This document shows positions 5,919-6,221 of a stretch of DNA of 6,221 nucleotides, piece by piece (positions within the stretch are counted from its first letter, which is position 1; each line of letters starts with the position of its first letter). Location: NCBI GenBank assembly GCA_020832725.1, contig JAFIEC010000345.1, positions 1 through 6,221 of the forward strand, read 5' to 3'. The translations under genes and the position numbers were made by a program. The stretch is from Paracoccaceae bacterium. GTDB lineage: Bacteria > Pseudomonadota > Alphaproteobacteria > Rhodobacterales > Rhodobacteraceae. A model generated the notes under the pieces. The model saw only the letters and a list, made by a program, of their open reading frames with translations, did not search any database and was not told the DNA's origin.

Positions 5919-6221
5919 ATGAACGCGCCGATGACCACACCCCCGCTCAAGCCCAAGGAACGCCCCGAGCTGGGCTCCTTCGCCTGGGAGGACCCGCTTC
6001 TGCTTGAGGGCCAGCTGACCGAGGAAGAGCGGATGCTGCGCGACGCGGCCCGCGCCTATGCGCAGGAAAAGCTCCAGCCCCGCGTCATCGCCGCCTATCG
6101 CGACGAGCAGACCGACCCCGCCATCTTCCGCGAGATGGGCGAGATGGGCCTGCTGGGCGTCACCATCCCCGAGGAATACGGCGGGCTGGGCGCGGGCTAT
6201 GTCGCCTATGGCCTGATCGCC
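5919..6221 (+). CDS. gcdH: Glutaryl-CoA dehydrogenase, N-terminal part (3' end outside window)
   Basis: This is an acyl-CoA dehydrogenase-family flavoenzyme. GcdH oxidatively decarboxylates glutaryl-CoA to crotonyl-CoA in the degradation of lysine, tryptophan and glutarate, passing electrons to ETF. Only the first 101 residues are present, without a stop; the full protein is usually about 390-410 residues. The segment FAWEDPLLLEGQLTEEER (21-38) followed by YAQEKLQPRV (47-56) and AIFREMGEMGLLGVTIPEEY (68-87) matches the N-terminal domain of GcdH specifically, rather than other acyl-CoA dehydrogenases; the WEDPLLL motif is characteristic. The substrate-specific arginine and the catalytic glutamate lie beyond the window. 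The ATG at 5919 is chosen over the one at 5931 because of the AGGAGG 7 nt upstream. It is divergent from the LysR gene, its probable regulator. Confidence 0.92.
   Translation, partial: MNAPMTTPPLKPKERPELGSFAWEDPLLLEGQLTEEERMLRDAARAYAQEKLQPRVIAAYRDEQTDPAIFREMGEMGLLGVTIPEEYGGLGAGYVAYGLIA

Noticed and set aside
1..6221. CRISPR arrays, insertion sequences, tRNA or rRNA genes
   Set aside because: No regularly spaced repeats, transposase sequence, terminal inverted repeats or structured RNA genes were seen on either strand.

Overview
The window is GC-rich, densely coded DNA of the kind seen in Rhodobacteraceae/Paracoccaceae-type Alphaproteobacteria. That placement is an inference from base composition, from the protein sequences and from the combination of genes; there is no rRNA or tRNA to confirm it. 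I see six protein-coding genes. The first (citrate synthase) lacks its 5' end and the last (glutaryl-CoA dehydrogenase) lacks its 3' end, both because of the window edges. No mobile element, CRISPR array, tRNA, rRNA or pseudogene is visible, and no stretch longer than 300 bases lacks a gene.

Left half, + strand: the C-terminal part of gltA is followed after 6 nt by a nucleoside hydrolase (IUNH family), then after a 107-nt gap by kynureninase (kynU). A strong bulged hairpin lies between kynU and the next genes. Its T-tract is on the - strand side, so it mainly serves the operon arriving from the right.

Middle, - strand: a two-gene operon encodes a Tat-signal-bearing flavoprotein of the sulfide:quinone oxidoreductase (SQR) family, closest in sequence pattern to the human/type II SQRs, followed by a small three-helix membrane protein. 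Upstream of sqr is a short AT-rich island with a clear FNR/CRP-family box (TTGAT-CCAT-GTCAA), which suggests control by oxygen or nitrogen-oxide state.

Right end: a LysR-type regulator (- strand) is divergent from gcdH (+ strand, truncated). This arrangement is typical of a dedicated gcdH regulator. GcdH converts glutaryl-CoA to crotonyl-CoA in lysine/tryptophan/glutarate catabolism. KynU cleaves kynurenine to anthranilate plus alanine, so two genes at opposite ends touch aromatic amino-acid catabolism, but nothing in the sequence links them directly.

Most of the window is ordinary metabolic housekeeping. The part most worth a second look is the exported SQR plus small membrane protein unit with its FNR-like box. 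I found no convincing evidence of a wholly new system.
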